A stretch of DNA of 64,000 nt from Harmothoe impar (GCA_947462335.1 OX381714.1:52373800-52437799), one strand, 5' to 3'; shown: positions 21,410 to 33,174, numbered from the stretch's first letter. The notes: a model not told the origin generated them from the letters alone. Numbers and translations are program-made.

Positions 21410-22518
21410 CACTCAAAAAGTAAACTCGTCTGCAGACTCTTCTAAGTGACAAGAGAGTGGGTCCTCTAGCTGTAGTTGTCAGATAAAAGATAGCCTTGGC
21501 ATGTGCCAGCCCAAAACCTGACTCATGCCAGCCCTAGACTCGTCAACCAGGGCCTGATTCAGGATTTCCACTGTAGGTGGCATCAGTATAACATGCCTTC
21601 TGTATAAAGTTGGGGAATGAATTGCATAATTTCTATGTTGATTTTAATCATATTTATGGCAATACACATTCATGTTATGGAGAATCTTGAGAATTATCCA
21701 TTGGGGATGCTAGAAAAGGTAAAGGATTCAATGTTTTGATATAATTGAGACAAAACAAATATGTGTAGGACACATACACCTTTTTTGTGGTTATTACTAT
21801 GGTACAATAGCTGCAAGGAAACTCCCATTGGTATGACATGCACATGTGTGTTAACAGTCTGCTACTAAAGGGTAGAAATACTCTCAATATAGAATTGGGG
21901 ATATGGCAGGAATTCCCCTAACCTACATACCTCTATGTTTGTATGAACTAGCTATTAGAAACCTCAGAAATAGAGACAGACATGGACAACAATTATGTCT
22001 AGGCTCAGAACCCAGTTAGCTCCACCTGCAGTGAAGTAGAGGTTATAGTGCACAGGTAAACCCTCTAAGGGCTGCATAGTGCGTTAAGGTGCTATGCTCT
22101 ATGTGATCATAATACATGTACATGAATTCAGCCTTGGCAAGTATACTCGCCTAACTGTTGATTCATTTCCAAAGGTGCATGAATGCAGGCTTGGCGAATA
22201 GACTCACCAGGGCTACATTCATGCATCATGATGACAAAAGGATTCAAGCACAATTAAAGCAGTTTGCAGCCAATATAGGGTTAACTATTCTGGGGTTGTG
22301 AATTTGACGACATTAGACTTGTCACTTGGAGTGGGCCACTGCCTGGGCTAACATTGTCAGTTAGATGACCCTAGTCTTGTCTTGTGGGATGGTAACCGGA
22401 CAGTTCATCAAATAGACAACCTTTAACTCGTTTATTTTATGACCGTCACTTTAAAGACCCTAAACTCTTCTTATAAGACGACCTTTTGACAAGTTTGGAT
22501 CCCTTCATTTTATCAGTG
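21410..22518 (+). mobile_element. Family A long form, copy 1
   Basis: It opens with CACTCAAAAAGTAAACTCG and closes with a diverged ATTTTATCAGTG end preceded by CTCGTTTATTTTATGACCG, so both Family A ends are present around ~900 bp of extra sequence. The central part aligns in reverse with 58500-59470. A Family C element (22057-22283) sits inside both copies, so it inserted before the duplication. Frames in it are not conserved. Confidence 0.8.
22057..22283. mobile_element. Family C MITE nested in Family A long form
   Basis: AAACCCTCTAAGGGCTGCATAGTGC opens it and ATAGGGTTA closes it. The inner GCATGAATGCAGGCTTGGCGA faces GGGCTACATTCATGCATCATG. Its counterpart is at 58600-58822. Confidence 0.7.
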
Positions 22519-22523
22519 CATGT

Positions 22524-22635
22524 AGCCGATTTGGGCACATTATCGGCCGATACATCCCTAACAAACAAGCCCAATGTAGTACTTTGTAGTATAATGTTTT
22601 CCATGTATCGGCCGATAATGCATCCAAATCGGCTA
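22524..22635. mobile_element. MITE with TAGCCGATTTGG ends
   Basis: TAGCCGATTTGGGCACATTA and TAATGCATCCAAATCGGCTA are inverted copies. The inner pair is TATCGGCCGATACAT with ATGTATCGGCCGATA. Confidence 0.85.
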
Positions 22636-22826
22636 ATGGGTTATGGCTCCTATAGGCTATGCCAAATATGTAATGGAATTTATAGAAACTGGGAGGACTC
22701 CAGATGGAATTGGAGTGATGTTTGGGGCTAGAGACTGGAAGAGATGAAGAACTAGGGTTATTGATATTGTAGAATTTAGAATTTGTGCCAAAAGGGCAAC
22801 ACTGTAAGTGTTGCACTCTCTTATAG

Positions 22827-23053
22827 GCGCAGATCTCGGTACCCCTCCAGCGGCAGTCGGAGTGGAGCTGAGACATGTACTCAGCCCTATATATAGGAGT
22901 GCTGGGGGTTTAAGGAGAGCCCCAATGTATTACAAAGGTCCCATTTTAAGGTGGGACAATGGTTTGTGTGACACAGAACAAGAACAAGAGACAGGACTAA
23001 CGACATTCAACGTAAACCCACATAGCGTGGGGATGAAGGTCGAGGCCCAATAA
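22827..23053 (+). CDS. Gene 1, proposed last coding exon
   Basis: The acceptor TTGCACTCTCTTATAG ends at 22826. In the phase left by exon 16503-16585 the frame reads (G)ADLGTPPAAVGVELRHVLSP..., then MYYKGPILRWDNGLCDTEQE and ends ...GMKVEAQ at a TAA (23051-23053). That TAA lies within AATAAA (23050-23055), so the poly(A) signal would overlap the stop codon. The whole model then encodes about 151 residues, or 164 with the optional exon. No family, signal peptide or membrane segment is evident. The frame agreement is visible; the linkage across 6 kb of transposons is inference, and a separate or spurious open frame is a real alternative. Confidence 0.3.
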
Positions 23054-23121
23054 ATATGAGAAAAAAAAGCCTGGTCCCAAAATGCCCAAGAAAACCTTAA
23101 CCCTAGGGGAAAACAACCGTA

Positions 23122-23225
23122 AACACTGAAAAAGTAAACTTGTCTCCAGACTCTTCCAAGTGACTGTCATAGAATAACTCGTCTACGTGACAAGGAACCG
23201 GGTCTTCTAGCTGGAGATAGAAGCA
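23122..23225 (+). mobile_element. Family A left-end fragment
   Basis: AACACTGAAAAAGTAAACTT through CTAGCTGGAGATAGAAG matches the first third of Family A, then stops. Confidence 0.8.
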
Positions 23226-23584
23226 AGGATTATATAGGGTAGGATGTCCGACTCGGTAGATTCCCATGTTATAGCCCCCCCCCCCCTCTACCCCCCCCCC
23301 CCCCATTAAAGTGGGCGACTTTGTGTGCTCACTATTGAAAACTATGGAGAATAGGGAGTTTTATGTGGTTCTTTAGAGTCTTTATTAGAGTGATATCAAA
23401 TGAAAAGAAGGGTTTTTCTAGACCAAAAGATCCTGCTGAATCCAAATTTTGTGGTCTTGATTCCCAAAAACTGACCAAATCCAGTCAAAAATGATGTTTG
23501 ATGATGTAAAGTATTAAGAAAATGTACAAAATAATGTTGAAAATGTTTGGGACATTACCTATATATAAACCTGTCAATCAAAAT
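23226..23584. other. C-tracts and unassigned sequence
   Basis: Two long C-runs (about 23275-23305) precede AT-rich sequence with no recognised exon. Confidence 0.5.
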
Positions 23585-24060
23585 CAGTACCCCAATCTAC
23601 CTATTCAAAATTGGCCTATCCCTCAATCTGACAGGCTTTCTTCCTATGTATCGCTCTACCTATCCTGCACACTGCCTATCCCTCAGCCTACCTATCCCTC
23701 AAGTTACCTATCCTTTGAATTAGAACCTTTTCTTGGATAAGCTCATCCCTCCAAAAGCTCAAAGGCTAAAGCCTATCCCTCTCCTTGCTACTCCTGCCCA
23801 CTTTCTGTGCCTACCTATCACTGAGTCTACCTATCCCCAATATGCCTATCACCCAACCTACCTATCCCTGTTGTGACTATCCCTCACTCTGCCTATTTGC
23901 CATGTTTTATCAGCCTTATCCATATTTTATTTTTAACTATGCCCATCTGCTAAACATAAATTCCTCACCATGTCCACTATGATTTGTACCTATTCTCAAT
24001 TTTCCTATCACCCAGCCTACCTATCCCTCATCGTGACTATCCCTCACTCTGCCTATTCCC
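23585..24060 (+). repeat. Degenerate CCTATCCCTCA minisatellite
   Basis: CCTATCCCTCA, CTACCTATCC and variants recur about twenty times. A 55 bp block from CCTATCACCC to CTCTGCCTATT occurs at about 23842-23895 and again at about 24004-24056, a later local duplication. Open frames across it (Tyr/Pro/Leu-rich) are repeat artefacts. Confidence 0.85.
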
Positions 24061-24165
24061 CCCCCCCCCCCACTACCCCATCTACAATGGACAATGGCCC
24101 CATCTACCCCCCTCCCCCCCCCCACTTTCATGGGGGGGTAGATGGGGCTAGAGGGGGGAGGCTTG
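24059..24165. repeat. C/G-rich hairpin
   Basis: GGCCCCATCTACCCCCC (about 24092-24108) is complementary to GGGGGGTAGATGGGGC (about 24134-24149) and C- and G-runs extend the fold. Confidence 0.7.
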
Positions 24166-24220
24166 TCACACTATGCCCATAGGCGAGGTGCTAAGTCAGA
24201 CCTCCTACCCTATATGCTTC

Positions 24221-24266
24221 TTGATAGAAGACCCACCTGGCATGTGCCAGCTCCAGATTCAATAGG
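24221..24266 (-). mobile_element. Family A interior fragment
   Basis: AGAAGACCCACCTGGCATGTGCCAGCTCCAGATTC matches the centre of Family A; no ends remain. Confidence 0.6.
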
Positions 24267-24624
24267 GAGAACAAAAGTCTGCATGCTTTGACTACTGTGA
24301 AAGTACTTATATTCAAGGGTATACATTTTCGCGGAGGCACAAAAGACTAATTCATGGGCATTTATTCCATACTGAAGCATACAAGAATTTCGCGGATATT
24401 CAATTTCTGTGAATATAGGGAAAATATAATACCTAGTGAAAGACCACAGTAGCTGCATGAGTGTTGTAAGCCTTGGGCAATGGTAATCATCCGCAGCTGA
24501 CACCTTGAACAATTACCCTGTCCTTGGCTTATATCACTGACTCATACAGCAAGTCACTTGTATCATATCTACCACATACAACCTGGCTATTCGGTATACA
24601 AAACATACAAAGTGACTCCTGTCC
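24267..24624. other. No gene recognised
   Basis: Contains TACATTTTCGCGGAGGCAC and ATTTCGCGGATATTCAATTTC, a motif pair also seen near 19990 and 43570, probably a degenerate repeat. Confidence 0.4.
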
Positions 24625-25775
24625 TGGTAATGTATAAGGTTAAGGTACACTTTACTGTTGTAGTGCCCCCACCGGGTAATTGATGTATAAAAGTAAGATC
24701 CACTTTACTATCATAGCGCCCCCCGGTAGCTGATGTATAAAGCTAAGATGCACTTTACCTTGTAGTCCCCCCCCTCCTTCTGTATAAAGCTGCACTTTAC
24801 TGTTGTAGTGCCCCCAGGTAATTGGTATACAAAGTTAAGATGCACTTTACTGTTGTAGTGCCCCCAGGTAATTGGTGTATAAAGTAAAGATGCACTTTAC
24901 TGTTGTAGTGCCCCCAGGTAATTAATGTATAACACGTTGTGGCCTTTGGACAAAACGTGACTCCACACCCCCCACCGGGTAATTTATGTATAAAAGTTAA
25001 GATGCACTTTACCGTCATAGCACCAACCGGTAGCTGATGTATAAAGCTAAGAATGCACTTCACTTCTGTAAAGGCCCCACCCCACCTGGGAAGTTCATGT
25101 ATAAAGTTAAGATGCACTTCACTGTTGTAGTGCCCCCCGGGTAATTGGTGTATAAAGTAAAGATGCACTTCACTGTTGTAGTGCCCCCAGGTAATTGGTG
25201 TACAAAGTTAAGATGCACTTTACTGTTGCAGTGCCCCCAGGTAATTGGTGTATAAAGTTAAGATGCACTTTACAGTGATAGTGCGCCCAGCTAATCAATG
25301 TATAACACGTTGTGGCCTTTGGACAAAACGTGACTCCACACCCCCCACCGGGTAATTTATGTATAAAAGTAAGATGCACTTTACCGTCATAGCGCCAACC
25401 GGTAGCTGATGTATAAAGCTAAGAATGCACTCACTGCTGTAAGGGCCCCACCCCACCTGGGTAGTTGATGTTTAAAGTTAAGATGCACTTCACTGTTGTA
25501 GTGGCCCCCACCCATAGGCTAAAACTGATCAGCAGCTTGGTTATACTGGAAGTCCACCATCATCTTTAGACTTCAGAGGGCGCCACCTGTCTATGGCCAA
25601 TTAATGGAACAGCAGGGCCATCTAGGGTATAAAGATGATGGGCGTCTAGCTGTGTCATACCTTGTGCTATATACAGTGATCTACTCCTAGTATAACCAAG
25701 CTGATCAGTTTAAGCATGTGCCCCCACCTCACCTGGGTAGTTGATGGATAAAAATAAGATGCAATTTACCGCCTC
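24625..25775. repeat. Minisatellite with 373 bp higher-order repeat
   Basis: Units of about 55-70 bp combine TGTATAAAGTTAAGATGCAC, TTTACTGTTGTAGTGCCCCC and AGGTAATTGG. A longer block holding CACGTTGTGGCCTTTGGACA occurs at 24933 and 25306, a higher-order period of 373 bp. A separate element (25520-25712) interrupts the array, which resumes for about 60 bases. Repetitive minus-strand frames (FIHQLPGG) are by-products. Confidence 0.9.
25520..25712. mobile_element. MITE inserted in the minisatellite
   Basis: TAAAACTGATCAGCAGCTTGGTTATAC and GTATAACCAAGCTGATCAGTTTA are inverted copies (each over 20 bases long). The minisatellite resumes on the far side with CCCCCACCTCACCTGGGTAG. Confidence 0.8.
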
Positions 25776-26237
25776 TAGTGGTACTTACAGGCCTAGTCCG
25801 TACCGCAGGGCGTCACATCAATCCGCGCAGTATAGAACCGACTAATATGTACAGAGGATCTAAAAATAGAACCACACATTGTGAAGGTGACAGATATAGG
25901 CCCAATAAACTTCATATAACAATCTACCTTACCCGCTATCTTACCTGTGTGTCTTACAGTTGAATCCGGGAGTTGGATGCTTCGGCCACTGCAAAAAATT
26001 AACCAAGCCATGAAAAATATAAAGAGGGCCCTTTTTTCGTTTTTCCCTCCTTGAGGGCTAAATGGGTAGGGGAATCTAGGCTCTCGGCGAACTAAATTCA
26101 TGTTTTAGTAATAGTAAAGAGATCTATGCATGTTGTGAATATACATGTGTTCTTTATCTCATTGCAATGGCAGTACTGAAAGCTTCAATTTGATATCGGA
26201 TATGGCCATATTTATCCATTATTATGTTTCTATCAAT
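25776..26237. other. No gene recognised
   Basis: Two opposed ~60-100 residue frames overlap at 25778-26101. Neither has splice support or a recognisable motif. Confidence 0.35.
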
Positions 26238-29200
26238 AGTACAGGAACTTTAGGTTTTTACCTGGAATTAAATACCATAAAGCTGAAAATTGCAGGAATG
26301 ATTGGTTTTGGTATTGTTATCACTCTACTAAAAGTCCTGGAGTATCCTGTGTGGGCTTCCATTAAAAAAACGGCCAAATCCAATATGGCCGCCAGATAAT
26401 CAGAATCTCATCTCCTATGACAACAATATTTATCCTAGAAGAATATAAACCTTACCTACCCCCCCTAAAATGGGTCCAAGGAATCCACTGGTGTCATTGG
26501 TTTGTTGCTAGAACAAGTGGTTGCTTAGCAACAGCAGGTTTGCCTAGCAACCCCGGGTTAAACCCATCCCCTATGACAACAATATTCATCTTAGAAGAAT
26601 ACAAACTTTACCTACTCCTCTAAAATAGGTGCAAGGAATCCACTGGTGTCATTGGTTTGTTGCTAGGACAAGCAGTTTCTTAGCAACAGCAGGCTTGCCT
26701 AGCAACCTGGGCTTAAAAGCAAATATCTATAGCGAGACCCCATGGTGCCATTCAGGCAGAACTTGCAGGTATCACAGAGCCCCACTATAACTCTAAGGAA
26801 CACATTGCTAATATTGCTTTAGTTTTGACCTCTAGTTGCTTAGCATTATTACTTTCAAATACATAATTGCCTAGCGACTCACATTTCACTTTTTTGTGGT
26901 TGAGTTCCATGCAAATTGAGATGTTTTAACATCATTTAGAATTAATATTGAACATTCTAACAGCACCAAGTGGAAAAAGAAAAACAATGATGTCATTTAT
27001 AATTGTGGGAGTTGCTTAGCAATAGGTTAACTGTTACTGATGTTGGTTAGCAATGGCATTATTAACCTTTTCCATCAGGCTCTATGATGGTATAAACTCC
27101 ACAGAATGAGGCAGATTGAGGCCCCAGACCCAGCAGTATTAATATATGGGATTATATTGAGGTTAATATGAGAATTGGTAGTTGTGATACATGTTTTCAG
27201 ATGTCTGATTTGCAACATGTATGTAATTTCCTTTCATATGGTACCATAATAACAGGTAATGTCTGTTATTTAATATGTATTTGGTGTACTCAGGAAAATA
27301 GCATTTGATACCAAAAATACCCTCCTCAAAGTGCATTAATGCACTAGCTGTTTTTACCAGGTAGTGCATCAATGCACTAGGTGGCTGGAAAGAGTTGAAC
27401 CTATATAAAGAATCAATATATAAAATATCTATGGATGCCAACCTCCCTTCTAAATCAGCCTCAATAAATCTATTGCAATTGGTATCCTTTATCACTGGTC
27501 TCACTTACTTAGCAACAAGAATACAATTGATTGTTTTGTTTCGCAACAGTACCATATAAAGGTAAGGGGAACAGAACAGAACTTACCCCGGTGATATAGG
27601 TAATAAATCAAATTACCATGTTGAACATCAGAGACATGGATGATAGATGTACTATCCTGCACCCCTTCCCAGCAGAGTCACACTACATGTTTAAGGATTC
27701 ACACACCCTAGCTTTAATACTGGCTTCTGCTGTCAGGGAACAGCCTGTGAATATGTGCTAAGACAACGGCATTCAAAGGGGAGCTTTATGTTGTCCTGCC
27801 TCCTTAACCACATACCATCCTCTTACAAATCATAGGCCTAACAATATAATACAAAATGCTGGACACTATCCAATTTACCACAAAGGCATTTATAGAATAC
27901 AGAATAATTGAACATCTACTCTTATATATCTATCATTTATGAGAATACACGCAATAACTTCTGTGTTCTTGGTCAATTTGTACTTGTCCTCATGGTGATT
28001 CCACCCATAAGTCTTACATGTTAAGGGGCATGCAACAGAACCACTTGGTTAGACATAGACAGTCTTATCATATTCGTAGAGTTTACTTTGGAGACTTCTC
28101 ATAGTGCACTTTCCGTTTGTCTCTGAATGCTATATGCAGAAATGAAGGCTATATACCATTCCATATACATCACACTAAGTCATATTACTGTATTCCTCAT
28201 CATCAGCTGAAATAACTCTTGTCTCATAAAAACAATCTGTGTAGAGAGTGACAGAAGCGTCAGTGAGTGGAGCCTATCGGACAGTTACCTCACACCCTGG
28301 TCTGTGCTTGATAAGACTATTATGGCCTCCCTTATAACTGTCTGTACAAAGTGAGAAGGAAAGGGGGGTTGTAATTACTACATGTATACAAGGAATAGCC
28401 CCCTAACCATATATTACCTTCTATTACACTGTAAATTGTAGTAGAATATACTGAACTTGTGTAGGATTTGTATGACTGGGTACATATATGGTATCATGTG
28501 ACGTCACTCTGTTCTTCTTTATTACTGGTTTAAGTACATGATGCACATTTTGATAGTGTGCAAGTCAGAATATTGCTGATCAATACTACCGACAGAAGGC
28601 CACATGAAATCACGCTGGTCTTTTCCTTTAACCCAAATAATCAATTTTAGAGAGAATATTTTAGCAACGAGTGATTACCTACACTTTCATTTCTATCCCA
28701 GGATTATCTTATAATATAAGGAAAGGCAGAATGAAAATTGATCTGGGGACCTATGGTGTTGCAAGGCAAATAAAGAAATATAATCAAGGTTGCTAAGCAA
28801 GCACACATGTTAGCAAGAATTGAATGGAAAAGAAAGAGATTAATGACATGATTGGTATCCTCACTGTCCCTTTTGAGGGGATCGCTATATTGATATTGCA
28901 TTAGACACAGGTTAGACCTGTGTTGCTAGGCAACAATATAATTGGAAGTAATATTGCTAAGCAACTAGAGGACCTATCAATACCAATTGATTCATTGGAG
29001 TTAATTTAGTATAGGGGTGGGTGATGTCAGGATCTTCCTGAATGTTGTAGTGGGGTTTTGCTGTAGATGCTTGCTTCTAAGCCCAGTTTGCTATGCAGAC
29101 CTGATTCGCTAAGCAATTATATGGCTGGAAGTGATATTGTTAACCAACTAGAGCTCCTTGCCATACCAATTGATTCATTGAGGTTCATTTAGTTGGGGTG

Positions 29201-29585
29201 AGTGATATAAGGATCTTCCTAAATGGAGTCTTTTGCCGTAGATGCTTGCTTCTAAGCCCGGTTTGCTATGCAAACTTGCTATTGCTAAGCAACCACTTAT
29301 CCTAGCAACTAACCAATGACACCAGTGGATTCCTTGTACCCAATTTAGGGGGGGTAGATAAGGTTTAAATTATTCTAGGAGTGATATTGTCATTATTGGA
29401 GATGAGATTCTGATTATTTGGCGGCCATATTGGATTTGGCCCGTTTTTCAATGGAAGCCCACATAGGACACTCCAGGACTTTTAAGAGGTCAAACCTAAT
29501 ATAATGACGAGCCATTCCTGAAATTTTCAGCTTTATGGTATTTAATTCCAGGTTTGGGTTAGAATTCATCTAAAGTTCCTGTACT
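26238..29585. mobile_element. 3.3 kb element with long inverted ends and GTTGCTAAGCAAC motifs
   Basis: AGTACAGGAACTTTAGG at 26238 is matched by CTAAAGTTCCTGTACT ending 29585, and the inverted arms align for at least 300 bases. Paired landmarks include ATTTAATTCCAG, TCCAATATGGCCGCCA against TGGCGGCCATATTGGA, AATCTCATCTCC and CCACTGGTGTCATTGG. Each arm carries an internal tandem duplication (period ~155 bp left, ~185 bp right). About eighteen copies or half-copies of the palindrome GTTGCTAAGCAAC are spread through the element. The centre (about 26.8-28.9 kb) has no frame longer than 113 residues and no transposase motif, so it is non-autonomous or decayed. Confidence 0.75.
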
Positions 29586-30030
29586 ACAAAGAAATTTCTT
29601 CAAAACGTGATTTTAGTGATGCGTGGGGTGATGAGAAACAAGTATGTTATTTAGACTGACCTTATCTAGGGCTGGGCTGGTGTCCCGGCAACAAGGACAT
29701 GCCCTTCGTGAACTGACAAGTAACTCACAAATGATTAATCTTGTCATATGATATAGAAAATGTATTTTTTACATGTGCAGAAAAAGGTTTGGTAGTGATG
29801 AAGCAATCTACCGTTGTACCACCAACCTTGTCATATACTATTGGACAATAGACTCCCGACGTCCATCTGGCATTCTGGGAAATCCCTCATCAGCATAGGG
29901 CTAATCAGGCTAGTTAATGACAACAGGGAGGTGGGCAAGATATGAGCTGAGTTGCAGGTATCACCTTTATCAGATTTATCAGAAATACTCGGGTAACATG
30001 GACGTTCCTGGCCTTTCTGTGATTCGTACC
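29586..30030. other. Unassigned, with a MITE end
   Basis: AACGTGATTTTAGTGATGCG and GGTGATGAGAAACAAG (29600-29642) match the right end of the element at 11128-11378. The remainder is unassigned. Confidence 0.45.
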
Positions 30031-30296
30031 ACACTGAAAAAAGTAAACTTGTCTCTAGACTCGTCAAAGTGACTATCATAAAATACACATGTCAAAAGTT
30101 GTCTAACCTATCAGGTTACCATCCCACAAATAGAATCTGGAGCTGACAAATGTCGGGTTTTGGGCTGGTATATACCAAGTGGTTCTTCTATCTCCAGCTA
30201 GAAGACCCACTTCTTCGTCACTTAGACGAGTTTTATACTCGTTTATTTTATGACACTCACTTCAACGAATCTGGAGACAAGTTTACTTTTTGAGTG
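30031..30296. mobile_element. Family A MITE, complete
   Basis: It runs from ACACTGAAAAAAGTAAACTT to AAGTTTACTTTTTGAGTG. This is the cleanest 266 bp copy and serves as the reference for the split copy at 8653-9363. Confidence 0.9.
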
Positions 30297-30372
30297 CACA
30301 GTCGTCACTCTTCTTTCCCAAACTACGGGATAGGCGGGCGCGATGTATTATTTATCTAGGAAAGCTCTTGTA

Positions 30373-30480
30373 CACAGAGAAAAGAAAGAGAGTCAAAGGG
30401 GAGTCTTGGCTTTCTACAGAATGACTTCGTTTTCTGACTGCAGTGACTCCCTATTCACTACTTGTGAATAGGGAGTCAAT
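30373..30480. mobile_element. Family F fragment
   Basis: CACAGAGAAAAGAAAGAGAG with GTCAAAGGGGAGTC forms the left part. TAGGGAGTCAATTTGG replaces the expected right end. GACTCCCTATTCAC and GTGAATAGGGAGTC form an inner hairpin. Confidence 0.7.
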
Positions 30481-30557
30481 TTGGTAAGATCAATGCCCAT
30501 TCCCTAAAAATGATAATTATATAGCCATTTCAGTGGTTGTTAACAGTTATTCTATAT

Positions 30558-30868
30558 AGGCCAAAAGAAAAGGTGTGTTTCAGGTTACCCGACCCTACCA
30601 TAGCAAAACAGGGCCGACCCTAGGAATTTTTAACCAATTTTGAAAAAAGAATTATATTTCAAGTAATTTTTAGGCTATTTCAGAGTTGATTTGATAGTCC
30701 ATGAGTTATCGCTGTTGTCAGCGAGCCGGCGCTGATGTTTGGGAGTCAATTTTTTTAACCTACCTAACAAAAGAGGGCCGACTCTAGCAATTGTTATCCA
30801 ATTTTGAAAAATATTAATATTTCAAGTAATTTTTAGGCTATTTCAGAGTCAAATTGATAGTCAGGCCA
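30558..30868 (-). mobile_element. Two partly tandem Family B copies
   Basis: AGGCCAAAAGAAAAGGTGTG opens the first. GGGCCGACCCTAGGAATTTT and GGGCCGACTCTAGCAATTGT mark two successive interiors, each followed by TTTCAAGTAATTTTTAGGC. The second copy lacks its outer end. Confidence 0.75.
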
Positions 30869-31660
30869 AAATATAAAGCCTGGGGTATAAAGTAGCTCTA
30901 GATGATCTTTCTAATACATTTGTGCAAGCCTATAAGAGGGCCAAATATGACGCCCTTAACTGACATGGAAACAATGAGCTTGATGTGAAAGGGAGTCCGG
31001 GATATTGAGTCTGATTTAAAAGGGCGTCAGATAACTTATCTAAATTTGTATACTAGATGGTTCTACAGTCATTCTACTGTTGTGTCATCTATAATGTGTA
31101 TACCATTTATGTCGTGTAAAGTGACCACTTATATACATACCGTGACTCCCTTAGGGAGTTCAGGCCACCATTTATTTGCCTCAACTGACCTGGGGTGCTT
31201 TACATAAAAAAAGGTCGTTTTTGGTCCCAACTTTTGTTGGGAACTATGGATTCTGGGACAATCTCAAACTCGCCTTACAAAATGGGTGGTTTTTTTTGTC
31301 CTAGCGGACAGGAATTATCTCAAAATATTTTGGGAAAAATCCTGAAGAAATAAATCCTTACTCACTCTGAGTCAGGAAATATTTCCTTACTCACTATTTT
31401 TATGACGTCATAGAGGGAATTCCCCCCAAAATAGGTCACGTGACATGGGCTTCCCCGGAAATATATCCCAACTCCTGGGAAATATGTCCCAACTCCCTGG
31501 GAATCCCCTTGATGATGTCATATTCTTGGGGGGTTCCCTGGAAATATTTCTCAAATTGTTTGTGACACCAAAGGGGGGGTCCCTATTCAGGTTCTCCACT
31601 AGTAATCAAAAGGCTTGGAGCTATTAATGCAGAACGGGCTAGTCTACTCTCACTGCTCTA
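30869..31660. other. No gene; CRE-like and E-box palindromes
   Basis: ATGACGTCAT (about 31402-31411) is a perfect CRE palindrome and GGTCACGTGAC (about 31435-31445) a perfect E-box, 30 bases apart. GGAAATATATCCCAACTCC and GGAAATATGTCCCAACTCC follow as a short direct repeat. No nearby exon was found to link them to. Confidence 0.4.
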
Positions 31661-31781
31661 CAAAGGCTGCATTGGTGCATCATGGGAGTGTCTCAATCCC
31701 ATATGGTCAACTTGATGCATTCATGCATCATGATGGCAAACGTAATAACACACTAAAGCACTATGTGGTCCTTGACATATA
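31661..31781. mobile_element. Family C fragment
   Basis: GGCTGCATTGGTGCATCATG and GATGCATTCATGCATCATGATG are Family C core motifs; the fragment ends where the Family G element begins. Confidence 0.6.
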
Positions 31782-32330
31782 GGGTAGATTCACCCAAAGA
31801 CGGACACACACCTTAAGTCAGACACTTTTATCATTAAAAATCGCAAAATATAGTAAATTCTGTGCCCAATGCATTAGTATCACAGTAAAATCTAAGTCTT
31901 GTTCTTATCAACCAATAAAATCACATACATGCAAACACATGTTATATGTTTCTTATCAACCCCTGAAGTCTGTTTCGTGGTGAGGAGCTGTTCCAAAATG
32001 TGTGCTAATATCATGTACCTTATGTCGGACAGGGTGCTGTCATGTTGGATTTTTTCATTATATTTACACTTAGGCCATAAATCCGGACCTACATAATAAG
32101 GTACACACTCTTTTTTAAGACCTTCTAAATATATGACTTAAATACACCATGAGCCGGACAGACCTGTGCACTGGTTCTTTCTCATTGCTACAAATACAGA
32201 GGATGTAATGCTATAAGTGTTCCAGTAAAACTTGTTAATCTACTTAACTTAAAAGAATAATTCTATGTGGCATATTAACATAGCTGTAGGCCAGAGAAAA
32301 AGGGTCACGTTTGCAGTGGTGAATCTACCC
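31782..32330. mobile_element. Family G non-autonomous transposon, short copy
   Basis: Ends GGGTAGATTCACC and GGTGAATCTACCC are perfect inverted copies. The first ~250 bp align with the longer copy at 50319 (CAAAGACGGACACACACCTT, TTTCGTGGTGAGGAGCT, ATGTCGGACAG). GTCACGTTTG lies near both right ends. Confidence 0.85.
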
Positions 32331-32994
32331 TATGCCAAATATATCAATATCTCTATTAGTCACAGTAGGCCTATGATAAATTACCTAGTTGAGAAATATT
32401 TCTTAAATTTGTGATCTGCCACGCCACCTAGTGAACATGTTGTGCAAATATTCCCAGATGTCCCAACTTTTGTCCCCACCCCCCCAAACCCCCTTTTTGG
32501 ACATGGTCTCAATCAACCCAAGAAAAAGTTTACAAAAAATGCATGAAATATTGCAGAACCGAAGGAAAGTGGAAAGAAATGGTTAACCCCCAACATATCC
32601 ATTACATGCGATTGAGAAGATATGAGAAGTTGGTGAAAAAGGTATTTATCCCAAATTTAAAAGTTGCCAGAACCGATGGTTTGGTCGGTTCTCGCAAATG
32701 GCTGTTTGGGACAAAAAAAGGAGACAAAAGTGAATTTGAGACAAAATATTGTTCCTGTTTTTGTAAATTGAAAGGGAAAAGGATGGGACCTTTGTCTCAA
32801 AGTTGGGAATATTCCCAAATTTCGTAGATATCCCAAAATTTGAGGACAAAGGACAAATAATTTTGTTATGAAACCTATTTTGTCCCAAATCGCCTAAAGA
32901 AATAAAACCTCTCCTTTATGTAAAGGGCCCCTGGGCTCCACTTGATCTAATTGAAAAGGGGTCAGAGCTATATGTGTCAAGGATGTCCTAACCC
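32331..32994. other. No gene; TCCCAA-rich sequence
   Basis: Frames of 94 residues (+) and 80 residues (-) overlap at 32543-32888. The sequence is full of TCCCAAAT and GGGACAAA motifs that partly pair with each other, which points to a decayed foldback element rather than a gene. Confidence 0.35.
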
Positions 32995-33035
32995 CGGCGC
33001 TTGTTCCAAGACCCGGCGCTTACGGTACAGGCCAT

Positions 33036-33174
33036 TCCCAGCAAAAAACGTTATTTCACGTCAAAATAACGTTTTAAAACGTTATATATAACGTTATGCC
33101 ATGGTAAGGAGCCTCAGCGAAACGTTATTTAACGTTATATGACATGTTGTGTAACGTTCTTTTGTTTACTGGGT
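33036..33174. mobile_element. Family H MITE
   Basis: TCCCAGCAAAAAACGTTATT and the right end TTTGTTTACTGGG are family termini. The interior has several AACGTTAT motifs and GGTAAGGAGCCTCAGCGAAACGTT, shared with the copies at 4656 and 53104. A CGGCGCTTACGGTAC fragment precedes it. Confidence 0.8.

Noticed and set aside
24797..25379. FIHQLPGG-type repeat proteins on the minus strand
   Set aside because: They follow the minisatellite units and break at unit variants.
24646..25775. Possible CRISPR-like array
   Set aside because: Units are contiguous and variable, with no constant repeat separated by unique spacers, and the context is eukaryotic.
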